From Sphingopyxis sp. (GTDB taxonomy: Bacteria; Pseudomonadota; Alphaproteobacteria; Sphingomonadales; Sphingomonadaceae), in contig JACEST010000026.1 of the NCBI GenBank assembly GCA_013911715.1, positions 1 through 17,617 of the forward strand: a stretch of DNA of 17,617 bases. Direction: 5' to 3'. This document shows positions 6,080 to 13,148 of this stretch, in pieces. Every line of letters begins with the position of its first letter. The first letter of the stretch is position 1. The translations under genes were made by a program, and so were the position numbers. The notes below the pieces were generated by a model. The model was not told the origin of the DNA. It ran no database searches and saw only the letters and a list, made by a program, of their open reading frames with translations.

Positions 6080-8193
6080 CCCCCGCGGCGTACACCCCGG
6101 CCCGCGCGGTCTCTGTGCTATTGCTGCCCATGGCGTTGCTGTTTTTGGTCGGCCTGATGGTGGTGCCGGTATCGCCGACCATCTTGGACATAGGTTTTGT
6201 CGCCAATATCATGATCAGTCTGGCGGTGCTGATGGTGGCGCTGTCGGCGGCGCGCCCGCTCGACTTTTCGGCCTTTCCGACCGTATTGCTGCTTGCGACG
6301 CTGTTTCGCCTCGCGCTTAACGTGGCCTCCACCCGCGTCGTGTTGATGCACGGTCATGAAGGTGCGGCGTCCGCCGGCCATGTCATCGAAGCCTTTGGTG
6401 AAGTGCTGATCGGCGGCGACTATATCGTCGGCCTGTTCGTATTCTTTGTGCTGATGATCATCAATTTGATTGTCATCGCCAAGGGCGCAGGTCGCGTGTC
6501 CGAAGTGTCGGCGCGCTTCACGCTCGACGCCTTGCCAGGCAAGCAAATGGCAATCGACAGCGAACTTGCCGCAGGCTTGTTGACGGCGGACGAAGCCAAG
6601 GCGCGGCGGCAAGAGGTCGCGACCGAAGCCGATTTCTACGGATCGATGGATGGCGCATCCAAATTCGTGAAGGGCGATGCCATCGCCGGTGTGCTGATTC
6701 TGTTCGTCAATATCATTGGTGGCCTCTTGCTCGGCATTTTCAGCCATGGCCTGTCACCCGCCGAAGCGGGCAGCGCCTATGTCACGCTGGCCATCGGCGA
6801 TGCACTGGCCGCCCAGATTCCCGCGCTGCTGCTGTCGATTGCGGCTGCGGCCATCGTCACCCGTGTCGCCTCGCCCTTTGACCTGGGAGGCCAGATAGGC
6901 CGCCAGTTCGCCTCGGCGCAGGTGTGGTTCGCGGTGGGGGGCATTTTCGTGCTTCTGGCAATGGTCCCGGCGATGCCCCAAACAGTGATGTTGCCCGCCG
7001 CCGGGGCTGCGCTGGCGCTCGGCTGGCACTGCCGCCGCCTGGCCAACGCGCCCGAACCCGTGATCGATGAATCGCCGGTGGCGGAAAATCCGCATCTGAT
7101 TGCGTGGGACGAAGTCAGCGCAGCGGCCACTTGCCAACTCGACGTCGGTTACGCGCTGGTCCCGCTGATCGATGACCGCAAGGGCGCGCCGCTGATGGCG
7201 CGCGTCACCGGCATTCGCCGCCAATTGTCAAAGGCGCTGGGTTTTGTGGTGCCGCCGGTGCGCGTCGGCGACGATCTGGCGCTGCCCGGTAACGGCTACC
7301 GCATCTCGGTGGGCGGGGTGGTGATCGGGGAAGATGAAGTGTTTGCCGGCGAGCTGCTGGCACTGGATTCGGGCGCGGCAACCGGGCCGATAGACGGGCG
7401 GCCCTGCAAGGATCCGACCTTTGGGATCGACGCCACATGGATTGCACGCAGTGCCCAGACCGAAGCGATTGCGGCGGGTTACACGGTGGTCGATCCGGCT
7501 ACGGTGATCGCCACCCACCTCAACCACTGCATCACGCGTGGGGCAGAGGATCTGTTCGGAATCGACGATGCGCAAGCGCTGGTCGACCACCTCAAACATT
7601 CTTATCCGCAACTGGCTCAGGCGCTGACGCCGCAGGCGTACAGCTTGCCGCGCATTGCGGCGCTGGGCCGCGCACTGCTCTCCGAACGGGTGCCGCTGCG
7701 CGATTTTCGTCAGATTGCCGAGGCAATGGTGGCGGTGGCTGGCCAGCCACTGTCCGACAGCGACCTGGTCGAAGCGGTGCGCCAGCGCATCGGTGCGCTG
7801 ATTGTCCAGACGATCGTGCCATCGCGGCTGCCGCTGCCGGTGGTTACGCTGCACCCGGAACTGGAAATGCTGCTGATTCAGGGCGTGCGCACCAATGCGG
7901 GAGCGGAAACCCCCTTCGAACCCGAACTGGCGCGCCGCATCGTTGACCAGATTGGCCAAGCCGTCGCGCCACTGATGGTCTCGACCGGCAGTTTCGCCGT
8001 GGTGGTGTCGCCGCTGTGCCGGGCCGCGCTGGCGCGACTGGTCCGCTCGACATTCCATGAAGTCACGGTGCTTTCTTACCTCGAATTGCCGCCGGCCAAA
8101 CCCACCGAAATCGTTGCGACGATCGGGGCCGCAGAGCGCCAGCTGTTGTCGCAAGGATCTTCGCTGAACGGGAGCGCAAGCGATGAAGAATGA
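6076..8193 (+). CDS. flhA: FlhA, flagellar type III export gate protein
   Basis: FlhA forms the inner-membrane export ring with a large cytoplasmic domain that docks chaperone-substrate complexes. The 705 residues fit the family (about 690). About eight membrane segments occupy residues 11-318. The FHIPEP cytoplasmic loop appears as GRVSEVSARFTLDALPGKQM (139-158) and FYGSMDGASKFVKGDAIAG (187-205); Asp201 corresponds to the key aspartate in that loop. The C-terminal cytoplasmic domain runs from about 340 to the end. The ATG lies in the ATGA overlap with the transglycosylase gene, and its 3' end overlaps fliA by 11 bp. No flhB, flhF or flhG is in the window. Confidence 0.98.
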   Translation: MTPAAYTPARAVSVLLLPMALLFLVGLMVVPVSPTILDIGFVANIMISLAVLMVALSAARPLDFSAFPTVLLLATLFRLALNVASTRVVLMHGHEGAASAGHVIEAFGEVLIGGDYIVGLFVFFVLMIINLIVIAKGAGRVSEVSARFTLDALPGKQMAIDSELAAGLLTADEAKARRQEVATEADFYGSMDGASKFVKGDAIAGVLILFVNIIGGLLLGIFSHGLSPAEAGSAYVTLAIGDALAAQIPALLLSIAAAAIVTRVASPFDLGGQIGRQFASAQVWFAVGGIFVLLAMVPAMPQTVMLPAAGAALALGWHCRRLANAPEPVIDESPVAENPHLIAWDEVSAAATCQLDVGYALVPLIDDRKGAPLMARVTGIRRQLSKALGFVVPPVRVGDDLALPGNGYRISVGGVVIGEDEVFAGELLALDSGAATGPIDGRPCKDPTFGIDATWIARSAQTEAIAAGYTVVDPATVIATHLNHCITRGAEDLFGIDDAQALVDHLKHSYPQLAQALTPQAYSLPRIAALGRALLSERVPLRDFRQIAEAMVAVAGQPLSDSDLVEAVRQRIGALIVQTIVPSRLPLPVVTLHPELEMLLIQGVRTNAGAETPFEPELARRIVDQIGQAVAPLMVSTGSFAVVVSPLCRAALARLVRSTFHEVTVLSYLELPPAKPTEIVATIGAAERQLLSQGSSLNGSASDEE

Positions 8194-8926
8194 AACCATG
8201 GATCAATTTTCCTCAGCACCTGTCGCCAATGGCAGGCCTGTCGGCTATGCTACCGCACCGTCCGATCTGGTGCGTACGCACCAGGCATTGGTCCGCAAAT
8301 TGGCTTGGCTGGTCTATGGCCGCGCCGCGCGCTCGATTGAACTGGACGATCTGGTTCAGGTCGGAATGATGGCGCTGATCGAAGCCAGCCGGACCTATCA
8401 GGACCAGGGTCACAGCTTTGCCACCTATGCCACAATCCGGGTGCGCGGTGCGATGGTCGATCATGTCCGCCGCGAAGCCCCGCTTGGACGCGCAGCAGTG
8501 TCGGCAGCGCGCCAGCTCGGTCAGGCGCGGCAGCGACTGGAACAAAATCTGCACCGCGCGCCAGTGACCAGCGAAATCGCCGCCGAACTGGGCATGGATC
8601 CTTCCGATTTTCTTGCCTTTGAACAATTGGGCAGCCGCGCAGCGCCAGTTTCGCTCGATGAGCCTGATGGACCAGCAGCCTTTCTTGCCGACATCGGCCA
8701 GATCGGTGCCGATGATGCCACAGAAAGAAGCGATCTGGTCGCCCGCTTGTCGAAATTTCTCGCCACGCTGAATCCGCGCGAACAGCTCGTGCTTCAGCTT
8801 TTCTTTCACGAAGAGCTTAATCTCGCCGAAATCGGAGCCGTTCTGGAAATTAGCGCGGCACGTGTGTGTCAGATCAAGGCGGCTGCGCTGACCAAGTTAA
8901 GCACGCGAATGCAGCAGGCGACCTAG
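8183..8926 (+). CDS. fliA: FliA, RNA polymerase sigma-28 factor
   Basis: FliA directs transcription of late flagellar genes. The 247 residues hold sigma region 2 (about 52-100, with SIELDDLVQVGMMALIEASR and FATYATIRVRGAMVDHVR), region 3 (about 118-150) and region 4 (about 190-243). Region 4 has an HTH, LNLAEIGAVLEISAARVCQI. GGGAG lies 8 bases before the ATG at 8183, inside the flhA 3' end. FlgM, its expected inhibitor, is encoded at 4529. Being inside a sigma-54 operon, FliA should appear with the export gate, ahead of the filament genes. Confidence 0.96.
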   Translation: MKNETMDQFSSAPVANGRPVGYATAPSDLVRTHQALVRKLAWLVYGRAARSIELDDLVQVGMMALIEASRTYQDQGHSFATYATIRVRGAMVDHVRREAPLGRAAVSAARQLGQARQRLEQNLHRAPVTSEIAAELGMDPSDFLAFEQLGSRAAPVSLDEPDGPAAFLADIGQIGADDATERSDLVARLSKFLATLNPREQLVLQLFFHEELNLAEIGAVLEISAARVCQIKAAALTKLSTRMQQAT

Positions 8927-8977
8927 CGACCGGGCGTGCTGTGGAATGGAAACAGGAACAGCAGGGACAGCCTTTCG

Positions 8978-10090
8978 ATGACCGAAACCCAATCCTTCAT
9001 CATGACCAGCGCGCGGCGGCTGTTCGGGCAAGGCCGTGGTACCATGGGCGGCCATTTGTCGGCGCAAGCCGTATCTGGCGGACGTCCCAGCCTGGCCGCG
9101 CAGGCCCGCAAGCATTTGCTGGAAACAATCTGTGAATTTTTTATCGCGCACGACCTGCACCTCACGGGTCGCCGCCTTATGCTGGTGCACGATCTGGTCG
9201 GGTCGCGCGACAGCTGGCTGGGATGTCGCCTCGCCGAACGCAAACAGTCCGGGCAGGCGATCAACGACCAGTGGCTGGAACAGATGGACATGGATCATGC
9301 GCAGCAGAATCGCTCGCAGCTTGATCAGCTTATCGCAGAATTTGAATGCCAGGTTGGTCAATTTGCTTCCAGCACACGCGAAACGCGGCTTGCCGCCGAA
9401 GGTTATGAAAGCAAGCTTAGTGACGTGGCAACGCGCGATGCTGCCCATACCACAACGCCTGAAGCGCTGGCCCGCCTTGCCCAGCAGATGATTGAACAGA
9501 CACGCGAGTTGGTCGAAACCATGAAAACGAGCGAACGGCATAGCCAAGGTCTTCAGAAGCGGCTGGAACAGGCCAAGCTGGCTTCGGAAACCGATGCGCT
9601 GACCGGCTTGCCCAATCGCCGCGCGTTCGAGGAACATTTTGGTCACCAGATTCAACGGGCTCGCAAGGGTGGCTATCCTTTGTGTGTCGCCTTTTGTGAC
9701 ATCGACAATTTCAAACGCATCAATGACGTGCACGGCCATGATGCGGGCGATCGCGTGCTACGCAAGGTCGGTCAGGAACTGGCCAGCCTTGTCTCGACAC
9801 GCAGCTTTGTGTCGCGTCATGGTGGCGAGGAATTTGTCGTCCTGCTCGCCCAGATGGACCTCGCAGCCGCCAAAGCACGGCTGGATGAAATCCGCATCCA
9901 ATTGGGCAAGACTGAGCTGTGCAATCGCTCCAACGGCGAAAGCATCGGCTATGTCACTTTTTCTGCGGGGATTGTCGAAGTGACGAGTTATTCCAACCCT
10001 CGCGACGCCCTCGCCGCTGCCGACAAGGCGATGTACCGCGCAAAGAGCGCCGGCAAGAACCAGATCCTGTGCGGCACTCCGCTCGACTAA
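8978..10090 (+). CDS. GGDEF diguanylate cyclase with unknown N-terminal domain
   Basis: Diguanylate cyclases make c-di-GMP from two GTP and control motility versus attachment. The GGDEF domain spans about residues 203-365, with DALTGLPNRRAF, the metal-binding FCDIDNFKRIND (239-250) and the active-site motif GGEEF (282-286). All the usual active-site features are present, so catalysis is likely. The inhibitory I-site RxxD expected just before GGEEF is absent (STRSFVSRH there). The N-terminal 200 residues contain no recognised sensor and no membrane segment, and end in a helical, coiled-coil-like linker (160-202). The ATG at 8978 is chosen over GTG 8936 for the AGGGACAG upstream. It is the last gene of the flagellar operon, 51 bp after fliA. 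Confidence 0.93.
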   Translation: MTETQSFIMTSARRLFGQGRGTMGGHLSAQAVSGGRPSLAAQARKHLLETICEFFIAHDLHLTGRRLMLVHDLVGSRDSWLGCRLAERKQSGQAINDQWLEQMDMDHAQQNRSQLDQLIAEFECQVGQFASSTRETRLAAEGYESKLSDVATRDAAHTTTPEALARLAQQMIEQTRELVETMKTSERHSQGLQKRLEQAKLASETDALTGLPNRRAFEEHFGHQIQRARKGGYPLCVAFCDIDNFKRINDVHGHDAGDRVLRKVGQELASLVSTRSFVSRHGGEEFVVLLAQMDLAAAKARLDEIRIQLGKTELCNRSNGESIGYVTFSAGIVEVTSYSNPRDALAAADKAMYRAKSAGKNQILCGTPLD

Positions 10091-10097
10091 CCCCGGT

Positions 10098-10300
10098 TGT
10101 TGATTGCCGCTGAGAGTTGACCCGGGAGGGTCATAAATTTCCGTCGAGAACTGGCCCATGTTTGAACCACCTCTGGACGCCGGTTTGGAGGCAACATGGA
10201 GTGATCGATATGGCATTATTGAGTGTAATCCGGCGCTGGCATTTCCGCGAGGGGATTGCGATCCGTGAGATTGAACGGCGCACGGGCTTGTCGCGCGCAA
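10098..10300 (+). mobile_element. IS21-family remnant, left end with truncated istA
   Basis: The end sequence begins TGTTGATTGCCGCTGAGAG and contains two related repeats (10107-10123 and 10141-10157, both CCG-N2-GAGA-N-N-TG-N-CCC), spaced 34 bp, matching the multiple terminal repeats of IS21 elements. The frame from 10210, MALLSVIRRWHFREGIAIRE-IERRTGLSR, matches the N-terminal HTH of IstA transposase and then stops resembling it near 10300. The rest of istA and all of istB are missing, so the remnant cannot transpose. Confidence 0.65.
10210..10300 (+). pseudogene. istA: istA fragment (IS21 transposase N-terminus)
   Basis: About 30 codons show the HTH region typical of IstA (SVIRRWHFREGIAIREIERR and TGLSR). 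The normal protein has about 500 residues. The reading frame continues to 10443, but the later residues look unrelated. The break near 10300 marks a rearrangement or deletion older than or associated with the neighbouring integration. Confidence 0.6.
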
Positions 10301-10342
10301 CTGCCTTTCGGACTGCCAGATTTGTCAGCATGACGGCACCTA

Positions 10343-10435
10343 TTTTGCCGGTTTCGATACCGTCAAAAATACCGTCAGATACCGTCAATTGCAACGAACT
10401 CACCCGGACGCCGGCGGACGTCGAAACCGGCAAAA
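10343..10435. repeat. 15-bp inverted repeat enclosing three ATACCGTCA repeats
   Basis: TTTTGCCGGTTTCGA (10343-10357) and TCGAAACCGGCAAAA (10421-10435) are perfect inverted copies separated by 63 bp. Between them lie three copies of ATACCGTCA (10357-10365, 10369-10377, 10379-10387), 12 and 10 bases apart. This is close to one helical turn, as in a protein-binding array. It may be a regulatory or integrase arm region; no function can be shown. Confidence 0.6.
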
Positions 10436-10455
10436 GCAGCTGACTTCATGCACTT

Positions 10456-10483
10456 TTCCGGACATTTGCGGACATGTCCGGAA
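10456..10483. repeat. Palindrome TTCCGGACAT...ATGTCCGGAA beside the att core
   Basis: Perfect 10-bp inverted arms flank an 8-bp loop, and CGGACAT is also repeated directly at 10459-10465 and 10469-10475. It ends 7 bp before the tRNA-like core at 10491, a position in which integrase or excisionase arm sites often lie. Confidence 0.5.
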
Positions 10484-10490
10484 GAAGCGA

Positions 10491-10510
10491 TGGTGCCCAG
10501 AAGAGGATTT
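10491..10510 (-). other. Putative attachment core: tRNA-Leu-like 3' end
   Basis: The minus strand reads AAATCCTCTTCTGGGCACCA, which fits a tRNA-Leu 3' end: T-stem, acceptor TCTGGGC, discriminator A and CCA. The T-arm stem AGAGG/CCTCT (10502-10518) still pairs, but the T-loop diverges from TTC, and no D-arm, anticodon or 5' acceptor (GCCCAGA expected) follows. So this is a fragment, not a gene. It is what remains on the far side when an element integrates into a tRNA 3' end. The intact tRNA would then lie past the right edge of the window, next to the integrase. Confidence 0.6.
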
Positions 10511-10568
10511 TGCCCTCTCGCTGAAAAATGGCGGAAAACCAAGGGGTTTTGACAGCTACCTAACGCGC

Positions 10569-10593
10569 TTGGAGTAGTCGATTGGAGTAGTCG
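10569..10593 (+). repeat. 12-bp direct repeat TTGGAGTAGTCG x2
   Basis: TTGGAGTAGTCG occurs at 10569-10580 and 10582-10593, one base apart. It lies in the gap between the attachment core and the first gene of the element. Role unknown; possibly an arm-type or regulatory site. Confidence 0.5.
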
Positions 10594-10670
10594 GGGCAAG
10601 CCTTTTAGGCAGCTCTAGTCAAGTCATGAACAATCGTTACCTTGCTCCCAGAGGCAAGGGGGAATTGAGT

Positions 10671-11018
10671 ATGGCGCGGATTGTTTGGGGTGAGGCAATT
10701 CTTTGGGCTTCGTTCGGCTTGTTGCTTGCCGCATATTGCTTGGAGTTTGACGAAAAGCTCATTCCCGCCGTCGGCTTTGCACTCATTGCTGCAATTGCCG
10801 TTCGGGCGCTACGCATGCCTACGGGCGACGCTTGTAATGGCGGTCCTGCAAGTGCCGACAGATGGCTACGATACGGCCTGCCGCTCTGCGCCATAGTGGC
10901 CTTGGGGCTATCAGTATCCTTCCTAGACCATCGCATCACAGACGTCGAACGTGCAATTGATAGCATTGGGTATGCGGTCGATGACGTCAATCGTGCGGCG
11001 AGGCAGCAAGCCTATTGA
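10671..11018 (+). CDS. Small membrane protein, unknown function
   Basis: I do not recognise this 115-residue protein. Three hydrophobic segments are visible at about 8-24, 29-47 and 68-85, followed by a polar, probably helical tail with alternating acidic and hydrophobic residues (86-115). The ATG at 10671 has AAGGGGG 8 bases upstream. An in-frame ATG at 10626 lacks a ribosome site. It is the first gene inside the element and converges on the next gene with a 22-bp gap. No homologous family can be named. Confidence 0.6.
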   Translation: MARIVWGEAILWASFGLLLAAYCLEFDEKLIPAVGFALIAAIAVRALRMPTGDACNGGPASADRWLRYGLPLCAIVALGLSVSFLDHRITDVERAIDSIGYAVDDVNRAARQQAY

Positions 11019-11040
11019 CCTACGCCGCCGAGTGGCTTCG

Positions 11041-11688
11041 TTATCCAATAAATGGCTTAAGGCTAGCGACCATTTCGAAAGCGATCTGGCGCACAGTTGC
11101 AAAAGGGGCCGTAGGGGTAAAGGGAAGCGTCTGTCGCTGCTCCGCCATGCCATATACGGCGTAAAGTCCTAGGCCCATTTCATCGGCAACCTCTGCGTAT
11201 ATTTGTGAAGGGTCGCTAGCGGGATGCGAGCCGCCAACCTTATTTCGCATTTGCTCTATCAGCTTTTCACGGTTCAGGGTTGCCCCTTTCCCTTTCGCAG
11301 ACGCGAGCACCGCTTGCCGTTTCCATTGGCCGAGGTTCATTCGCACAAATGGATAAGGGCGATAGTCCTTCGATAGAGGAGAGCCTTCGCTTAGAAATAG
11401 CGGAGTGAAGCTGGCCTTGAAATCATATCCGGGCGCGCGCATTGATACGTTCACAATGGCCAAGGCATGATAGCCTTCCTTGTCGGCACGTGGGCCACGT
11501 GGGAGTGCATAAGATTTGAACGTGATCCCACGATCCTTTATGAAAACGCCCCCTTCTTGTGAATTAAGCCACTCAACAATGACGGATAATCGTGCGGCAA
11601 TATCAAGGCCGTGGATATGACGACCTGCGTCGTAAAGCTGGGTCACGCCTGTCAAAAGCTCTAACTGATTAGCGATACTTTCCGTCAT
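11041..11688 (-). CDS. Unknown cytoplasmic protein of the element
   Basis: A 215-residue soluble protein with no motif I recognise. It has no signal peptide or membrane segment. AAAGGGG sits 5 bases before the ATG at 11688, giving a well-supported start. The middle (about 45-125) mixes beta-like stretches, such as GVFIKDRGITFKSYALPRG and YHALAIVNVSM. The gene is divergent from the serine recombinase at 11971. The predicted -10 (TATTTT) of its promoter lies in the 8-mer GCTATTTT that is also found at the recombinase promoter, which suggests joint control. Function unknown. Confidence 0.75.
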   Translation of the reverse strand: MTESIANQLELLTGVTQLYDAGRHIHGLDIAARLSVIVEWLNSQEGGVFIKDRGITFKSYALPRGPRADKEGYHALAIVNVSMRAPGYDFKASFTPLFLSEGSPLSKDYRPYPFVRMNLGQWKRQAVLASAKGKGATLNREKLIEQMRNKVGGSHPASDPSQIYAEVADEMGLGLYAVYGMAEQRQTLPFTPTAPFATVRQIAFEMVASLKPFIG

Positions 11689-11901
11689 CTAAACCCCTTT
11701 GCCGCTGTCAGAAAATAGCATCCTTATGCGAGAGGGCAACTACGACCATGTGTGTGCCAATTTCCCCCGTGGGGGGGGGTAGGGGCTGCACCCGCGCGCA
11801 AAGCGATGCAATGTCCGCCCCGGCCCCTGTCCAGCGCGCACCTCGTCGGCGCAGAGGGCAGCCACCGCAATCCGCTGGAAACCGTCGCCACAATCCGGGG
11901 A

Positions 11902-11930
11902 TTGACAAGCTGCAATCCCGGCTTACAAAA
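11902..11930 (+). promoter_or_regulatory. Sigma-70-type promoter of the serine recombinase
   Basis: TTGACA (11902-11907) is followed after 16 bases by TACAAA (11924-11929). The start should fall near 11936, inside the 9-bp inverted repeat CAAAATAGC (11926-11934) / GCTATTTTG (11949-11957). A protein bound there, possibly the recombinase itself, would block transcription. Confidence 0.6.
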
Positions 11931-11957
11931 TAGCCTAACCAACGTAACGCTATTTTG
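11926..11957. repeat. 9-bp inverted repeat at the recombinase start
   Basis: CAAAATAGC and GCTATTTTG are perfect inverted arms with a 14-bp spacer. A third copy of the AAAATAGC core lies at 11712-11719 in the divergent promoter. It could be an operator or a recombinase binding site. Confidence 0.7.
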
Positions 11958-11970
11958 AAAGGGTGCCGTC

Positions 11971-12690
11971 ATGTGCCGGGTTGTCGCATATTACCGGGTT
12001 TCGACAGAGGGGCAGGGGCGCTCTGGCCTTGGCCTAGAGGCGCAGCGCCATGCCGTCCGGGCGCTCTGCGATAGCCGGGGCTGGGAAGTGATCGACGAAC
12101 GAACCGAGATCGAAAGCGGGAAGAACAATACCCGCCCGGAATTGGACGCTGCCCTGCAATACGCCGAAATCATGGGGGCGGTGCTAGTCGTGGCGAAGCT
12201 GGACAGACTAAGCCGCGACGCGGAGTTCACTCTCCACCTCCGCAACAGCGGTGTCGAGTTCGTCTGCGCAGACAACCCGGACGTCAACCGGCTAACCATC
12301 GGGCTACTTGCTGTCATCAATGAGGATGAACGCGAGCGGATAGCTGCGCGGACCCGCGCGGCCCTACAGGCGGCAAAGGCGAGGGGCACATGGCTGCGGC
12401 GCGACGGTGAGCCTTACAAGCACGGCATGAAGCGCCTGGGCAATCCGAACGGTGCTGCTGCGCTCCGTAGGGCAGGCAAGGGCAATTTGGCGGCAGTGAC
12501 GGAGATTAAAGCGGGGGCAGACGGTTTCGCGGCCCGCCTCGCTACGGAGATTGCGCGTATCCGAGCAGGCGGCGCAACCAGCCTACCGGCCATCGCAGCG
12601 GAGTTGAACGCTCGTGGCGTCCCCACCCGCCGAGGCGGCAAGTGGCACCCCTCCAGCGTCCGCAATCTGTTGGCGCGGCTGCCCGCCTAA
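11971..12690 (+). CDS. Serine recombinase (resolvase/invertase family)
   Basis: Serine recombinases cut and rejoin DNA through a serine nucleophile. The N-terminal catalytic domain (about 1-140) has YYRVSTEGQ with the nucleophile Ser11, the AKLDRLSRD motif, and a DERERIAARTRAALQAAKARG long helix. The C-terminal region (about 185-239) contains LPAIAAELNARGVPTRRGG with KWHPSSVRNLLAR, a recombinase-type HTH. The length of 239 residues is compact, close to resolvases rather than large serine integrases. AAAGGG lies 8 bases before the ATG. The gene faces right with its own promoter, and the next gene is about 210 bp away. Its substrate sites are unknown. Confidence 0.9.
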   Translation: MCRVVAYYRVSTEGQGRSGLGLEAQRHAVRALCDSRGWEVIDERTEIESGKNNTRPELDAALQYAEIMGAVLVVAKLDRLSRDAEFTLHLRNSGVEFVCADNPDVNRLTIGLLAVINEDERERIAARTRAALQAAKARGTWLRRDGEPYKHGMKRLGNPNGAAALRRAGKGNLAAVTEIKAGADGFAARLATEIARIRAGGATSLPAIAAELNARGVPTRRGGKWHPSSVRNLLARLPA

Positions 12691-12902
12691 GCAGCCTGTT
12701 ACTGCACCTGCCCGCATCCGGCATGAACCCCGCCCGCTGCCCTTCCCGGTGCCGGGGTTAGGCTGCGCTTAAATCGCCAAAGGTTCATGCCAGTATTGCT
12801 CCTAAGTATATGAGAAAAAGACATTTATTTGCAAACCCGGATTGACAACTGCCTCTCCAGCGGCGCAGCAAGGCCCTCCCACGAACGGAGGAAACCCTAC
12901 CC

Positions 12903-13148
12903 ATGACACAAGAGAATATGCTGTCCGCTGCGCTGCGCTATCTGGACCGCGAAGGCACCATCGCCGCCACCGACCTTGGCTTTTTCGCAGTCGGTGACCC
13001 GCGCCTTTATTCGCGGCTGCGCAAAGGCGAACCTTGCCAGCCGGGGGAGTTCGCTGCGGCGGGTGCCCTCGTGCTCCAAAGCATCGACCATATCATTGCC
13101 AAGCTCCAGCATGAACGGGCTGCCCTCTGCGCAGCGTTGCCGCAGTGA
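12903..13148 (+). CDS. Small protein, possible DNA-binding helix domain
   Basis: 81 residues, not firmly assigned. The central segment DLGFFAVGDPRLYSRLRKGE resembles the recognition part of small alphaproteobacterial HTH proteins that contain GDPxxxxxLRxG. The C-terminus is helical (IDHIIAKLQHERAALCAAL). CGGAGGA lies about 10 bases before the ATG. It overlaps the next gene by 4 bases (GTGA), so the two are translated together. A role as a regulator of the element is an inference. Confidence 0.65.
   Translation: MTQENMLSAALRYLDREGTIAATDLGFFAVGDPRLYSRLRKGEPCQPGEFAAAGALVLQSIDHIIAKLQHERAALCAALPQ

Larger units (their letters stand above)
10091..10670. other. Junction region without intact genes
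   Basis: This stretch of about 580 bp separates the flagellar operon from the integrated element. In order it holds the IS21-family left end with a truncated istA (10098-10300), three ATACCGTCA repeats inside a 15-bp inverted repeat (10343-10435), a CCGGACAT palindrome (10456-10483), a tRNA-Leu-like 3' end (10491-10510) and a short direct repeat (10569-10593). An open frame across 10117-10443 joins the istA start to unrelated sequence and is not regarded as a gene. Confidence 0.6.
11689..11970. promoter_or_regulatory. Divergent control region with shared 8-mer sites
   Basis: The 282-bp gap between the unknown gene (leftward) and the serine recombinase (rightward) contains AAAATAGC at 11712-11719 and again at 11927-11934, with its inverse GCTATTTT at 11949-11956. 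The last two form a perfect 9-bp inverted repeat. A sigma-70-like promoter for the recombinase (TTGACA at 11902-11907, TACAAA at 11924-11929) overlaps the left arm. The middle is G/C-rich, including a CCCCC-GT-GGGGG hairpin near 11763, with no coding sequence. Confidence 0.6.

Noticed and set aside
10117..10443. 108-residue open frame as a gene
   Set aside because: It fuses 30 istA codons to non-coding repeat sequence and lacks its own support as a gene.
10491..10580. A complete tRNA gene
   Set aside because: Only the T-stem and acceptor 3' end fit; no 5' acceptor, D-arm or anticodon arm can be folded.
11761..11780. C/G-rich hairpin as a terminator
   Set aside because: It has no following T-run on either strand and lies upstream of both neighbouring genes.
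12726..12759. AACCCCG...CGGGGTT hairpin after the serine recombinase as a terminator
   Set aside because: The loop is long (20 bases) and no T-run follows; weak support only.
12842..12870. TTGACA as the -35 of a promoter for the 12903 gene
   Set aside because: No acceptable -10 appears at 16-18 bases; the downstream sequence is GC-rich.
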